Below, piece after piece: positions 18,201-26,868 of a stretch of 64,000 nucleotides of DNA. How positions within the stretch are numbered: the stretch's first letter is position 1; each line of letters opens with the position of its first letter. The translations under genes and the position numbers were made by a program. This DNA comes from Avrilella dinanensis (GTDB lineage: Bacteria; Bacteroidota; Bacteroidia; Flavobacteriales; Flavobacteriaceae): the NCBI RefSeq assembly GCF_002807015.1, contig NZ_NIPO01000001.1:1041178-1105177 (forward strand), in the 5' to 3' direction. Below the pieces are notes generated by a model. It had not been told where the DNA came from. It searched no databases and worked only from the letters and a program-made list of their open reading frames with translations.

Positions 18201-18621
18201 AAGATATTAACTTCAAAAACTCCAAATTATGAAAACTAAAAAATGTAATTTGGTTTTCCAAAAATAAGCAACTTTCTTTGAAAAACAAAAAATTATAGCG
18301 GTCGTCAGATAATTACATATTTTTAGACTTTATCAAAGCCTTTAAACATAGCTTTTGTCATTGACTTCGTTGAATCTTCAATTTCCGCAGGATCTGAGCT
18401 TGCGAACAGAATCAAGTTAATCTCTATCAGTATCTATAAAGGTGCTTACAGTATGAACAAATATAACGTCGAGTTCAAAACACTGTTGATTTATTGCGTG
18501 TTATTGAATATTATATATGAATTTAAAAATGACCTATAAAAAATTATTTTCTTTTTTGTTCGTCAATTTTTAACTATTTTTACTGCATCAGATTTTTATT
18601 TCATTTCTTAAATTACAAATT
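18201..18621. other. Gene-poor stretch with decayed coding sequence
   Basis: No intact gene over 420 bases. It contains a short MKTKKC-type frame at 18229 that stops after 12 codons, a minus-strand coding remnant at 18323-18500, and AT-rich sequence before the deoxynucleoside kinase gene. No tRNA or small RNA could be recognised. Confidence 0.6.
18323..18500 (-). pseudogene. Frameshifted 3' remnant of an unidentified gene
   Basis: On the minus strand two adjoining frames read like protein. The first, 18420-18500, ends VIFVHTVSTFIDTDRD then hits a stop. The second, in the next frame (18323-18433), reads LILFASSDPAEIEDSTKSM then TKAMFKGFDKV and a natural stop. Joining them by a single-base shift gives a continuous, soluble-looking C-terminus. 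No start or upstream domain remains. The family is not recognised. The + strand is also open here but with a less protein-like composition. Confidence 0.4.
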
Positions 18622-19236
18622 ATGCAAGTTGCCATTGCCGGGAATATCGGTGCGGGAAAAACGACCCTCACTCAGCTATTGGCGAAACATTATAAGTGGA
18701 CACCTCATTTTGAAGATGTAGTTGACAATCCGTACCTCGATGATTTTTATCATCAGATGGAACGCTGGTCCTTTAATCTTCAGGTGTATTTCCTGAACAG
18801 TCGTTTCCGGCAAATTCTCAGAATGCGGGAAAGCGGCAAAAACACGATTCAGGACAGGACGATTTACGAAGATGCCTACATATTTGCACCCAATCTGCAT
18901 GATATGGGACTGATGAGCGGTCGGGATTTCAAGAATTACAAATCACTCTTTGAGCTGATGGAAGAACTTATCGGTGCCCCGGATTTACTGATTTATCTGC
19001 GAAGCTCGATTCCGAATCTGGTTAGTCAGATTCATAAAAGAGGGCGGGAATACGAAAATTCAATTTCAATCGATTATCTCAGCAAACTGAACGAACGTTA
19101 CGAATCGTGGGCAAAATCTTATGACAAAGGAAAAATTTTAATTGTCGATGTGGACACCCTTAACTTTGTGGATAATCAGGAAGATTTAGGAAAAATTATC
19201 CATAAAATTGATGCGGAAATCAACGGATTATTTTAA
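18622..19236 (+). CDS. Deoxynucleoside kinase
   Basis: 204 residues of the dCK/dGK/dNK family, which phosphorylates deoxynucleosides for salvage. P-loop GNIGAGKTTL at residues 7-16, catalytic/substrate region QDRTIYEDAYIFAPNLH (~77-93), lid region IHKRGREYENSISIDYL (~135-151). The next gene, an MscS channel, begins 20 bases downstream, so the gene probably heads an operon of four. Substrate specificity (dA/dG versus dC) cannot be told from sequence by eye. Confidence 0.92.
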   Translation: MQVAIAGNIGAGKTTLTQLLAKHYKWTPHFEDVVDNPYLDDFYHQMERWSFNLQVYFLNSRFRQILRMRESGKNTIQDRTIYEDAYIFAPNLHDMGLMSGRDFKNYKSLFELMEELIGAPDLLIYLRSSIPNLVSQIHKRGREYENSISIDYLSKLNERYESWAKSYDKGKILIVDVDTLNFVDNQEDLGKIIHKIDAEINGLF

Positions 19237-19256
19237 AATTTGCGAAAAATAAAACT

Positions 19257-20156
19257 ATGGAAAACACTACTGTTGAACGGGTTAGTTCTGATTTATGGCA
19301 TGCTGTGCGTGATTTTCTTGGTTTTGAGCTATTTACCCACAATCAGGGAAACACCAAAATAGCCATTACCGTCGGTTCGGTTTTACTGCTTGTCGTTGCT
19401 TTGGTCATTGTAAAATATGCACTAAAGGTTATTTATCTTTTTGCTACGCGAAAGCTCAACGATGAAGAAACACTTCGTTTCAAAGGGGTGTATAATTTTG
19501 TTTCTTATTTCGTTTATCTCTTTGTTTTTATATCCATTCTCAGCCTGTCTGGTATCGATATTACGATTATCCTCACAGCCGCCGCCGTATTTTTTGTCGG
19601 TTTGGGTTTGGCAATGCGGGAGCTTTTTCAGGATATTATCGGCGGATTATATATCATGACAGACAAAACCATCATGGCAGGCGATGTGATTGAAATTCAA
19701 GGCGAAGCCTGTAAAGTGATAGAAATTACCTTACGCACAACCCGGGTAATCACGCGGGAAGACAGAGTTATTATCATACCTAACCACAAATTTATTACCG
19801 ACGTTTTCTTTAATTATACACAAGTAACCCGGGCGGTCAGAGCCGGAATAAAAATCCGGATTCCTTTGAATGAAGACCTTGATTTAGCAGAAAAAATATT
19901 GATGGATTCTGCATTGAAAAACACGCATGTGCTGAAAAATCCTCAACCCTTTGTGATGCTGGAAAACTTTGGCGAATATGCTTATGAACTCAGTCTGAAT
20001 GTATTTATTACAAACAGTTTCAGAGAACCGAGAATTTTGAGTAGTATCCGCTACGATATTGTTCAAAAAATGAAGGAAAACAACCTGCATATCGCTATTC
20101 CTCATTTCAAAATTGATGAAAGCGGTTCTCACCAAAAAAATGAATCAAAAAAATGA
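19257..20156 (+). CDS. Small-conductance mechanosensitive channel (MscS family)
   Basis: 299 residues, slightly longer than E. coli MscS (286). Three transmembrane helices: ~35-58, ~75-95 and the pore-lining TM3 (~98-125, IILTAAAVFFVGLGLAMREL). The beta domain follows (GDVIEIQGEACKVIEITLRT) with a C-terminal alpha/beta domain. It sits in the inner membrane and releases solutes on hypo-osmotic shock. It overlaps the next gene by 4 bases (ATGA-type coupling). Confidence 0.93.
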   Translation: MENTTVERVSSDLWHAVRDFLGFELFTHNQGNTKIAITVGSVLLLVVALVIVKYALKVIYLFATRKLNDEETLRFKGVYNFVSYFVYLFVFISILSLSGIDITIILTAAAVFFVGLGLAMRELFQDIIGGLYIMTDKTIMAGDVIEIQGEACKVIEITLRTTRVITREDRVIIIPNHKFITDVFFNYTQVTRAVRAGIKIRIPLNEDLDLAEKILMDSALKNTHVLKNPQPFVMLENFGEYAYELSLNVFITNSFREPRILSSIRYDIVQKMKENNLHIAIPHFKIDESGSHQKNESKK

Positions 20157-21232
20157 AAGTGTTTGTAAAACTCTTTCTGTTTTGTTGCCCCGCAATATTG
20201 TTTGCTCAAAATAATGGCTGGCGGATTGAATCTCAGTATTATACCGGAAGTATATTGCCACATAGCGACCAGATTTCCCATCTGATTACCGACAAACCCG
20301 ACGGTTTTCTTATTGGAATTTCCAGAAAAGCTTTTAAAAATTCATTTTGGCAGAAACATTACAATTATCCCGACATCGGTTTTTCTTTTCATTATCAGAA
20401 TAATCATAACAAAACGTTGGGCGGTTTGTACGGACTATTCGCTCATTATGATTTTTATTTTCTCAATCGTCATTTGAACTTTCGGGTAGCACAAGGCGTG
20501 GCATTCGCAACTAATCCGTATGACAAAGAATCGAATTTCCGGAACCTTGCCTATGGCTCACGTTTGATGCCTTCAACTTATTTTCAGCTTACCTACCGGC
20601 AGAATATCTGGAAAAACTGGGAAGCATTTGGTGGACTGTTTCTGATTCATCATTCCAATGCGACTATCAAAACACCTAATACCAGCACCAACACCATCGC
20701 TTTAACAGCCGGATTGAGTTACACTTTTGAAAAATATAATCCGGAAACTGGTACTGAACAAGTTCCTGAAATCAATCCGAAAGTGAGATATAACTTGATT
20801 TTCCGAAGTGGGGTAAACGAAAGCCATATTATCGGAATGGGACAAAAACCTTTTTATCATATTGCCTTAATGGCAGATAAAAGACTGGGATATACAGGCA
20901 GTATACAAGCCGGTACGGAATTATTTTTGTCCAACACTGTGAAAGAAATGATTCCTTATATTGCTCATTCTTACCCTGAATCCGACCGTCCTGCCGATAC
21001 CGATTGGAAAAGAGTCGGGATTTTTGCCGGATATGAAATTCACTTTGACCGCCTTTCTGCCGAGGGAAATATCGGGGCATATATTTATGACAAATACAAA
21101 GAAAACGGAATACTATATCAACGATTAGGATTGCGTTATTATGTGGGTAATAACTGGTTTGGCGTGATGTCGCTGAAAACACATTTTGCCAAAGCCGAAG
21201 CCTTTGAACTAGGTATCGGTTATAAACTTTAA
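20153..21232 (+). CDS. Acyloxyacyl hydrolase / PagL-like lipid A deacylase
   Basis: 359 residues with a signal peptide (MKVFVKLFLFCCPAILFAQ). Beta-rich, and it contains FLIHHSNATIKTPNT (~160-175), which matches the catalytic H-S-N region of PagL-type lipid A 3-O-deacylases. The C-terminal extension past ~195 is longer than in PagL. Likely an outer-membrane barrel that trims lipid A acyl chains (family inference). Encoded between the MscS gene (4-base overlap) and a GIN-domain lipoprotein (5-base gap), in one operon. Confidence 0.78.
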   Translation: MKVFVKLFLFCCPAILFAQNNGWRIESQYYTGSILPHSDQISHLITDKPDGFLIGISRKAFKNSFWQKHYNYPDIGFSFHYQNNHNKTLGGLYGLFAHYDFYFLNRHLNFRVAQGVAFATNPYDKESNFRNLAYGSRLMPSTYFQLTYRQNIWKNWEAFGGLFLIHHSNATIKTPNTSTNTIALTAGLSYTFEKYNPETGTEQVPEINPKVRYNLIFRSGVNESHIIGMGQKPFYHIALMADKRLGYTGSIQAGTELFLSNTVKEMIPYIAHSYPESDRPADTDWKRVGIFAGYEIHFDRLSAEGNIGAYIYDKYKENGILYQRLGLRYYVGNNWFGVMSLKTHFAKAEAFELGIGYKL

Positions 21233-21237
21233 CAACT

Positions 21238-21975
21238 ATGAAAACAGTCAGATATTTGTTTATTTTACTCATTTTTTCCGCTTGTAATCCGGACGGAAAC
21301 TGCCTGAAATCTGCCGGCGATGATATGATGCAAACTATGGAAACTGCACCTTTTCATACGATTGACATTCCAAAAGGTGTTGAAGTGGAAATTATGCAAA
21401 GCAATGAATACCAGGTTGATATTTACTCATTCAAAAACAGAATAGAACAAATTACCACGCAGGTTAAAGACAGTGTTCTGACTATTGAAAACCTGAATAA
21501 TTGCGATTTAATTCATCGACAAAAAGTAGCAAAAATCACTATCCACACTCCAACCCTACACACCATAAAAAGCCGAACGCAATTTCGGATATATTCTGCC
21601 GATACGCTGACTTTTCCTGACATTTTCATCATCAGCAGCCTGCCCGAAAACAGTTCTTCATCTGAATTTGATTTAATTTTCGACAATCAATCTATTTCTA
21701 TCGAAGATAATAAGGTAGCTTATTTCAAACTGTCTGGCAAAACGCAGCGTTTTATCGTGTCACTTTATGGCGGAAGTCCGGCAGTAGATGCCCGAAATTT
21801 ATTAGCAAACGAAGTTTATTTTTACCACCGAAGCAGTAATAATATTCATCTGAATCCATTGAATTTTATCGAAGGAACATTGGCTTCGACCGGCCATGCC
21901 ATTTTATACCACAAAGCCGCCAACGAAAATATTTCTTCTACATATAAGGGAAAAGTTGAGTATCGGATTCCTTAA
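21238..21975 (+). CDS. Lipoprotein with GIN domain (DUF2807)
   Basis: 245 residues with lipobox IFSAC (Cys16). The body resembles DUF2807 (putative auto-transporter adhesin, head GIN domain), a right-handed beta-helix made of short repeats: FHTIDIPKGVEVEIMQSNEY, then VLTIENLNNCD, AKITIHTPTLHTIKS, VYFYHRSSNNIHLNP. Function unknown; probably on the outer membrane. Last gene of the operon; its stop codon overlaps the stop of gldA on the other strand. Confidence 0.8.
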   Translation: MKTVRYLFILLIFSACNPDGNCLKSAGDDMMQTMETAPFHTIDIPKGVEVEIMQSNEYQVDIYSFKNRIEQITTQVKDSVLTIENLNNCDLIHRQKVAKITIHTPTLHTIKSRTQFRIYSADTLTFPDIFIISSLPENSSSSEFDLIFDNQSISIEDNKVAYFKLSGKTQRFIVSLYGGSPAVDARNLLANEVYFYHRSSNNIHLNPLNFIEGTLASTGHAILYHKAANENISSTYKGKVEYRIP

Positions 21976-22874
21976 TTTGTTTTTGTTTTTTCACGGAATA
22001 AAGATTCCAAATCTTGTGTTTTAAAACGAACTGTCAGTAGTTTTAACCCATTTTCCTGAGCAAAATCAAAGATTAACGGACGCACATCATCTTGACTATC
22101 ACTGCTTATTTCCCACAAATTTCCTCCAATATTTTCAGCAGAAACTATTATCGCCAAAGAATCCAGTAATGTTTTTTCAATTTCACGATCAAATTCGACC
22201 TGTAAAATCTGTAAATCAGTTTTTGCCTTGTCAGCATTCAAATATCTGTCCTCAACGATTTTACCTTTGTTAATAATAATTACCCGGTCACAAATCGCCT
22301 CCACTTCCTGCATAATATGCGTGGACAGAAAAACCGTTTTATCTTTTCCGATACTTTTTATCAACCCACGGATATCCACCAATTGATTGGGGTCTAAGCC
22401 GGTAGTCGGTTCGTCCAGAATTAACACATCGGGTTCGTGCAATAAAGCTGTTGCCAAACCGACCCGCTGGCGATAACCTTTAGACAACTGACCGATTTTT
22501 TTATTGACCTCGGGTGTCAGTCCGGTTTGTTCAATCACTTCTTCCACCCTGTTTTTGCTTACTTTATAAATATCAGCATTGAAATACAAATATTCTTTTA
22601 CATATAAGTCCAGGTATAACGGATTATGCTCTGGTAGATAACCTAATGTCTTTTTGACCTTTTTCAAATCAGAAGATACATCAATTCCGTTCACGACCGC
22701 CGTTCCTTCATCTGCTTTGAGATAGGTTGTCAGAATTTTCATCAATGTAGATTTTCCCGCACCGTTCGGTCCTAAGAAACCTACGATTTCGCCACTTCCG
22801 ATTTTAAAACTAACTTCGTCCAACGCTTTTTGGTTGCCGTAAAATTTACTTAACCCCGATACTTCTATAGACAT
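21972..22874 (-). CDS. gldA: Gliding motility ABC transporter ATPase GldA
   Basis: 300 residues. ABC ATPase with Walker A GPNGAGKST (~34-42), the EHNPLY Q-loop region, signature LSKGYRQRVG (~129-138), and Walker B VLILDEPTTGLD. The C-terminal ~80-residue extension fits GldA, which works with the membrane proteins GldF and GldG in gliding of Flavobacterium. gldFG are not in the window; gldA is commonly unlinked from them. Convergent with the upstream lipoprotein gene: the two stop codons overlap by 4 bases with no terminator between. Confidence 0.88.
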   Translation of the reverse strand: MSIEVSGLSKFYGNQKALDEVSFKIGSGEIVGFLGPNGAGKSTLMKILTTYLKADEGTAVVNGIDVSSDLKKVKKTLGYLPEHNPLYLDLYVKEYLYFNADIYKVSKNRVEEVIEQTGLTPEVNKKIGQLSKGYRQRVGLATALLHEPDVLILDEPTTGLDPNQLVDIRGLIKSIGKDKTVFLSTHIMQEVEAICDRVIIINKGKIVEDRYLNADKAKTDLQILQVEFDREIEKTLLDSLAIIVSAENIGGNLWEISSDSQDDVRPLIFDFAQENGLKLLTVRFKTQDLESLFREKTKTN

Positions 22875-22896
22875 AATTTCAATAGTGATTTACTTA

Positions 22897-22928
22897 CAAA
22901 TGTACTAAAATACTCACAAAAAAGACAA
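22897..22928 (-). promoter_or_regulatory. gldA promoter
   Basis: Minus strand: TACATTTG (22897-22904), a perfect -7 box, with TTG (22926-22928) 21 bases upstream. Confidence 0.55.
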
Positions 22929-22966
22929 CTCAGAAAATATACTGATACAAAATATTGAATATTGCT

Positions 22967-22975
22967 TATCTTTGC
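22967..22975 (+). promoter_or_regulatory. -7 promoter element, U32-ferredoxin operon
   Basis: TATCTTTGC, a perfect extended -7 box, 17 bases before the ATG at 22993. Confidence 0.5.
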
Positions 22976-22992
22976 AAAAATTTTAGGCAGAA

Positions 22993-24246
22993 ATGACAGC
23001 AAGCGGAAAAATAGAATTAATGTGTCCGGCAGGGGATTTCACTTCTTTGCAGGCGGCGATAGATAACGGGGCAGACTCTGTTTACTTTGGTGTTGAACAA
23101 CTCAATATGCGGGCAAGAGCAACCATCAATTTCACGTTGGAAGACTTACCGGAAATCAGCCGGAGATGCAGCGAAAAGAATGTCCGCACATACCTTACGC
23201 TGAATACTATTATTTATGACCACGACCTTTCCATCATCAAAAGAGTGTTGGACAAGGCAAAAGAGAGTCATATTACTGCCGTAATTGCTATGGACCAGGC
23301 TGTGATTTCCTATGCCCGGCAAATCGGCATGGAAGTACATATCTCTACACAGATTAATATTACCAATATCGAAACGGTAAAATTCTATGCACTATTTGCA
23401 GACACTATGGTAATGAGCCGTGAATTGAGTCTGATTCAGGTAAAGAAAATCTGTGAACAGATTGAAAAAGATGATGTAAGAGGTCCTTCCGGTAATTTGG
23501 TAGAGATTGAAATTTTCGGTCACGGAGCTTTGTGTATGGCAGTTTCAGGAAAATGCTATTTGAGTCTGCATTCGCACAATTCATCAGCCAACCGCGGTGC
23601 GTGTAAACAAAATTGCAGAAAAAAATATACGGTTATTGACCAGGAATCAGGGTTTGAAATCGAGTTGGACAATGAATACATGATGTCTCCAAAAGATTTA
23701 TGCACCTTGGATTTTCTTGACCAAGTTATTGATACCGGCGTAAAAGTGTTAAAAATAGAAGGCCGCGGAAGAGCTCCTGAATATGTCGCAACGGTTACAA
23801 AATGCTACCGTGAAGCCATTGATGCCGTTCATGACGGTACTTACACCGAAGAAAAAGTAGCTCAGTGGATGGAACAGCTCAACACAGTTTACAACAGAGG
23901 TTTTTGGGCAGGTTATTACCTTGGGCAAGAGTTGGGCGAATGGTCAGACAACCCAGGTTCAAACGCCACAAGAAAAAAAGTATATATCGGTAAAGGAAGA
24001 CATTTTTATCCAAAGGCAGATATTGCCGAGTTTTTGATTGAAGCTTATGATTTAAAAATCGGGGATTCGGTGCTTATCCAAGGACCGACAACCGGTTCGC
24101 AGGAAATGGTTGTTGAAGAAATGGAAATACACAACAAAGACAGACAGCCGGAAAAAGACAAAGCAAGTAAATCGGATACAGTAACTTTCAGAACAAAATT
24201 TAAAGTTCGTCCGTCTGATAAACTGTACAAAATCGTAGATGCTTAA
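22993..24246 (+). CDS. U32-family protein, probable tRNA uridine-5-hydroxylation protein (TrhP-like)
   Basis: 417 residues. The U32 signature IEIFGHGALCMAVSGKCYLS (173-191) is present with clustered cysteines at 181, 188, 204 and 208 that could hold an iron-sulfur cluster. ELMCPAGDFTSLQAAIDNGA opens the TIM-barrel-like N-terminus. Members such as E. coli TrhP (YegQ) make 5-hydroxyuridine in tRNA anticodons using prephenate and iron-sulfur supply; annotation as a peptidase is historical. The gene overlaps a ferredoxin gene by one base, which suggests an electron-donor partnership. Confidence 0.87.
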   Translation: MTASGKIELMCPAGDFTSLQAAIDNGADSVYFGVEQLNMRARATINFTLEDLPEISRRCSEKNVRTYLTLNTIIYDHDLSIIKRVLDKAKESHITAVIAMDQAVISYARQIGMEVHISTQINITNIETVKFYALFADTMVMSRELSLIQVKKICEQIEKDDVRGPSGNLVEIEIFGHGALCMAVSGKCYLSLHSHNSSANRGACKQNCRKKYTVIDQESGFEIELDNEYMMSPKDLCTLDFLDQVIDTGVKVLKIEGRGRAPEYVATVTKCYREAIDAVHDGTYTEEKVAQWMEQLNTVYNRGFWAGYYLGQELGEWSDNPGSNATRKKVYIGKGRHFYPKADIAEFLIEAYDLKIGDSVLIQGPTTGSQEMVVEEMEIHNKDRQPEKDKASKSDTVTFRTKFKVRPSDKLYKIVDA

Positions 24247-24476
24247 TGGTTATTGTTACCTTACAAAGAAATAAATGTATCGGTTGCAATTACTGTGAAG
24301 AATTTGCACCGGAATTCTTCCGAATGTCTAAAAAAGATGGGAAATCGGTATTGTTGAAATCTACTGATAAAAAAGGATTTCATACGCTTAAAATTCCCAA
24401 TCACGAGGCAGAAGAAGCTATCGAAAAGGCGGCCAAGGCTTGTCCGGTAAAGATTATTTCTCATAAAACAATATAA
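24246..24476 (+). CDS. Single-cluster [4Fe-4S] ferredoxin
   Basis: 76 residues. Cys11, Cys14 and Cys17 (NKCIGCNYCEE) and Cys66 (KACPVKI) form the four ligands of one [4Fe-4S] cluster. The start codon shares a base with the stop of the U32 gene, so translation is coupled. Inference: donates electrons to, or helps the iron-sulfur chemistry of, the upstream U32 tRNA-modification protein. A dispersed palindromic repeat follows immediately. Confidence 0.92.
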   Translation: MVIVTLQRNKCIGCNYCEEFAPEFFRMSKKDGKSVLLKSTDKKGFHTLKIPNHEAEEAIEKAAKACPVKIISHKTI

Positions 24477-24480
24477 AGAT

Positions 24481-24549
24481 TGTGTCATTCCGACGAAGGA
24501 GGAATCTTAAGAATAGAATAAAGATACCTCAATCCTTCGGTATGACACA
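24481..24549. repeat. Dispersed intergenic palindromic repeat, copy 2
   Basis: A 69-base element with inverted ends (TGTGTCATTCCGACGAAGGA at 24481; the complement-like half ends at 24549 with CCTTCGGTATGACACA). It shares GTCATT-C-ACGAAGGAG-AATCT with the element at 4456-4534. It sits between convergent genes and could act as a terminator for both. Confidence 0.65.
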
Positions 24550-24583
24550 AACAAAAAAACATCATTTTTCGAAACAGCCTTTG

Positions 24584-26779
24584 TTAATTAGCTACTTCAC
24601 TAATAAATTTGATACGCATTAACCGTAATTCTTCAATATCATAATCGCCGTCAAATTCATCTAATGCGTCCTGAATAGCGTCACTTTCGGCAGACATAAA
24701 GTAGTCGAAAACTTCTTCCTGCTGGTCTTCGTCCAGATATTCTTCAATCCAGTAATCAATGTTTAATTTGGTTCCGGAATACACAATCTGTTCCATTTCT
24801 TTCAGTAAATTATCCATATCCAACCCTTTGGCTTTGGCAATATCTTCAAAAGAAAGTTTGCGGTCAACCGACTGAATAACATACAATTTCAGAGAAGAAT
24901 TTGCCCCCGTTGACTTTACAATCAAATCGTCCGGGCGAATAATATCATTTTCTTCTACATAATTTTTTATCAGTTCAATGAATTCTTTACCATATTTTTT
25001 TGCTTTTCCTTCGCTCACTCCATGTACAAAAGACATTTCTTCCAGCGTAATCGGATATTTCAATGCCATATCATCTATGGACGGGTCCTGAAAAATCACA
25101 TAAGGCGGCAGATTCAATTTCTTAGAAACTTTTTTCCGTAAATCTTTCAGCAGTTTTATCAACACTTCATCAACTACAGAAGACACTTTTACCTGTGAAC
25201 CTGTATTCTCAGCTGAATTTGTAGCATAATCATGGTCTTCACTCATCATAAACGAGGTCGGCGACTTCAAAAACTGCTCGCCGGCATCGGTAAGTTTCAA
25301 CACACCGTAACTTTCTATATCTTTGGATATCAACCCAAAAACCAACACCTGCCGAATGAGTGCCATCCAGTATTTATCGGTTTGACCGTCACCCAAACCA
25401 AAGAAAGGGTGGGTATCTGTTTTATATGATTTAATAACGGCATTTACCCGCCCGATAAGCGTATTGATGGTTTCTTTAGCTTTATATATCTGCTTGGTTT
25501 CCTTGATGACGTTAAGCAGTTTAACCACATCGTCTTTGGCCTCGTGTTGTGGTTTCGGATTGCGGATATTATCGTCCATGTCCCAGCCTTCGCCATTTTT
25601 CTCATCAAATTCTTCTCCGAAATAATGCAGCAAAAATTTACGTCTTGACATAGATGTTTCGGCATAAGCTACCACTTCCTGCAACAATGCGTAGCCAATT
25701 TCCTGCTCGGCAATGGGTTTACCGGACATGAATTTTTCTAATTTTTCTATATCCTTATAAGAATAGTACGCCAAACAATGCCCTTCTCCTCCATCGCGTC
25801 CGGCACGTCCGGTTTCCTGATAATAGCTTTCCAGTGATTTTGGAATATCATGATGGATAACAAACCGCACATCAGGCTTGTCAATCCCCATTCCGAAAGC
25901 AATAGTAGCTACCACTACATCTACATCTTCCATCAGAAACATATCCTGATGCTTGGCACGGGTTTTGGCGTCCAGCCCGGCGTGATACGGTACTGCACTA
26001 ATCCCGTTTACCTGTAAAACCTGAGTAATTTCTTCGACCTTTTTACGGCTCAAACAATATATTACACCCGATTTTCCTTTATGTTGTTTGATAAATTTGA
26101 TGATGTCTGATTCTATGTTTTTGGTCTTTGGTCTTACCTCATAGTACAGATTAGGGCGGTTGAATGATGCTTTGAATACTTTCGCATCGGGCATTTCCAG
26201 ATTTTTCAGAATATCTTCCTGTACTTTAGGCGTCGCAGTTGCCGTTAATCCGATAATAGGAATATCGCCTATTTGCCGGACAATATTTCTCAAATTCCGG
26301 TATTCCGGTCTGAAATCATGCCCCCATTCCGAGATACAATGTGCTTCGTCAATTGCCATAAAAGACAACGGAACGGTTTGCAGGAACGAAGTATATTCTT
26401 CCTTAATCAGTGATTCCGGGGCAACATACAGTAATTTGGTTATTCCGTTTCGGATATCTTCCTTAACCTGGTTAATTTCCGATTTGTTCAACGACGAATT
26501 CAAAACGTGAGCCACTCCGTGATGCTCCGAAACGCCTCTTATGGCATCTACCTGATTCTTCATCAGGGCAATCAGCGGGGAAACAACGATTGCCGTTCCT
26601 TCCAGAACCAATGCGGGTAATTGGTAACACAGTGATTTCCCACCTCCGGTTGGCATAATCACAAAAGTGTTTTGCCCGGAAATGATTGTTTTGACAACAT
26701 TTTCCTGTAATCCTCTGAATTGATTAAAACCGAAATGTTTCTTTAATTCCTGATGTAAATCAATTTGTAATGATTTCAT
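24584..26779 (-). CDS. recQ: ATP-dependent DNA helicase RecQ (zinc-less)
   Basis: 731 residues. SF2 motifs: Walker A MPTGGGKSLCYQLP (~42-55), AIDEAHCISEWGHDFRPEYR (~142-161), TATATPKV, and motif VI QETGRAGRDGG (~321-331). A winged-helix region and an HRDC-like domain (~555-625) follow. The zinc-binding subdomain normally has four cysteines; here the matching stretch (SMSRRKFLLHYFGEE, then NGEGWDMDDNIRNPK, ~376-409) has none. The family unwinds DNA 3'-5' in recombination and repair. Divergent from kdsD, sharing an 89-base intergenic region. Confidence 0.95.
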   Translation of the reverse strand: MKSLQIDLHQELKKHFGFNQFRGLQENVVKTIISGQNTFVIMPTGGGKSLCYQLPALVLEGTAIVVSPLIALMKNQVDAIRGVSEHHGVAHVLNSSLNKSEINQVKEDIRNGITKLLYVAPESLIKEEYTSFLQTVPLSFMAIDEAHCISEWGHDFRPEYRNLRNIVRQIGDIPIIGLTATATPKVQEDILKNLEMPDAKVFKASFNRPNLYYEVRPKTKNIESDIIKFIKQHKGKSGVIYCLSRKKVEEITQVLQVNGISAVPYHAGLDAKTRAKHQDMFLMEDVDVVVATIAFGMGIDKPDVRFVIHHDIPKSLESYYQETGRAGRDGGEGHCLAYYSYKDIEKLEKFMSGKPIAEQEIGYALLQEVVAYAETSMSRRKFLLHYFGEEFDEKNGEGWDMDDNIRNPKPQHEAKDDVVKLLNVIKETKQIYKAKETINTLIGRVNAVIKSYKTDTHPFFGLGDGQTDKYWMALIRQVLVFGLISKDIESYGVLKLTDAGEQFLKSPTSFMMSEDHDYATNSAENTGSQVKVSSVVDEVLIKLLKDLRKKVSKKLNLPPYVIFQDPSIDDMALKYPITLEEMSFVHGVSEGKAKKYGKEFIELIKNYVEENDIIRPDDLIVKSTGANSSLKLYVIQSVDRKLSFEDIAKAKGLDMDNLLKEMEQIVYSGTKLNIDYWIEEYLDEDQQEEVFDYFMSAESDAIQDALDEFDGDYDIEELRLMRIKFISEVAN

Positions 26780-26801
26780 TATTTTATTATGCTATTTTCG
26801 C

Positions 26802-26809
26802 TAAATTTG
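26802..26809 (+). promoter_or_regulatory. -7 promoter element, kdsD-tatC-lptB operon
   Basis: TAAATTTG, a perfect match, 59 bases before the kdsD TTG start. Confidence 0.45.
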
Positions 26810-26868
26810 TGGAATATAAATATACGTAATTTCTTTAAAAGAAAACAACTATTAACGATAATTTTGAT

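Noticed and set aside
18229-18300. A short frame beginning MKTKKCNLVFQ, with KNKQLSLKNKKL in the next frame, resembling Bacteroidota class I lanthipeptide leaders.
   Set aside because: It stops after 12 codons, needs a frameshift to continue, has no Gly-Gly cleavage site or core peptide, and no lanthionine enzymes are nearby. Chance in AT-rich DNA is more likely.
18332-18538. A plus-strand open frame opposite the decayed gene at 18323-18500, ending YEFKNDL.
   Set aside because: No start codon until an internal Met, and its composition is less protein-like than the minus strand. Treated as the shadow of the remnant.
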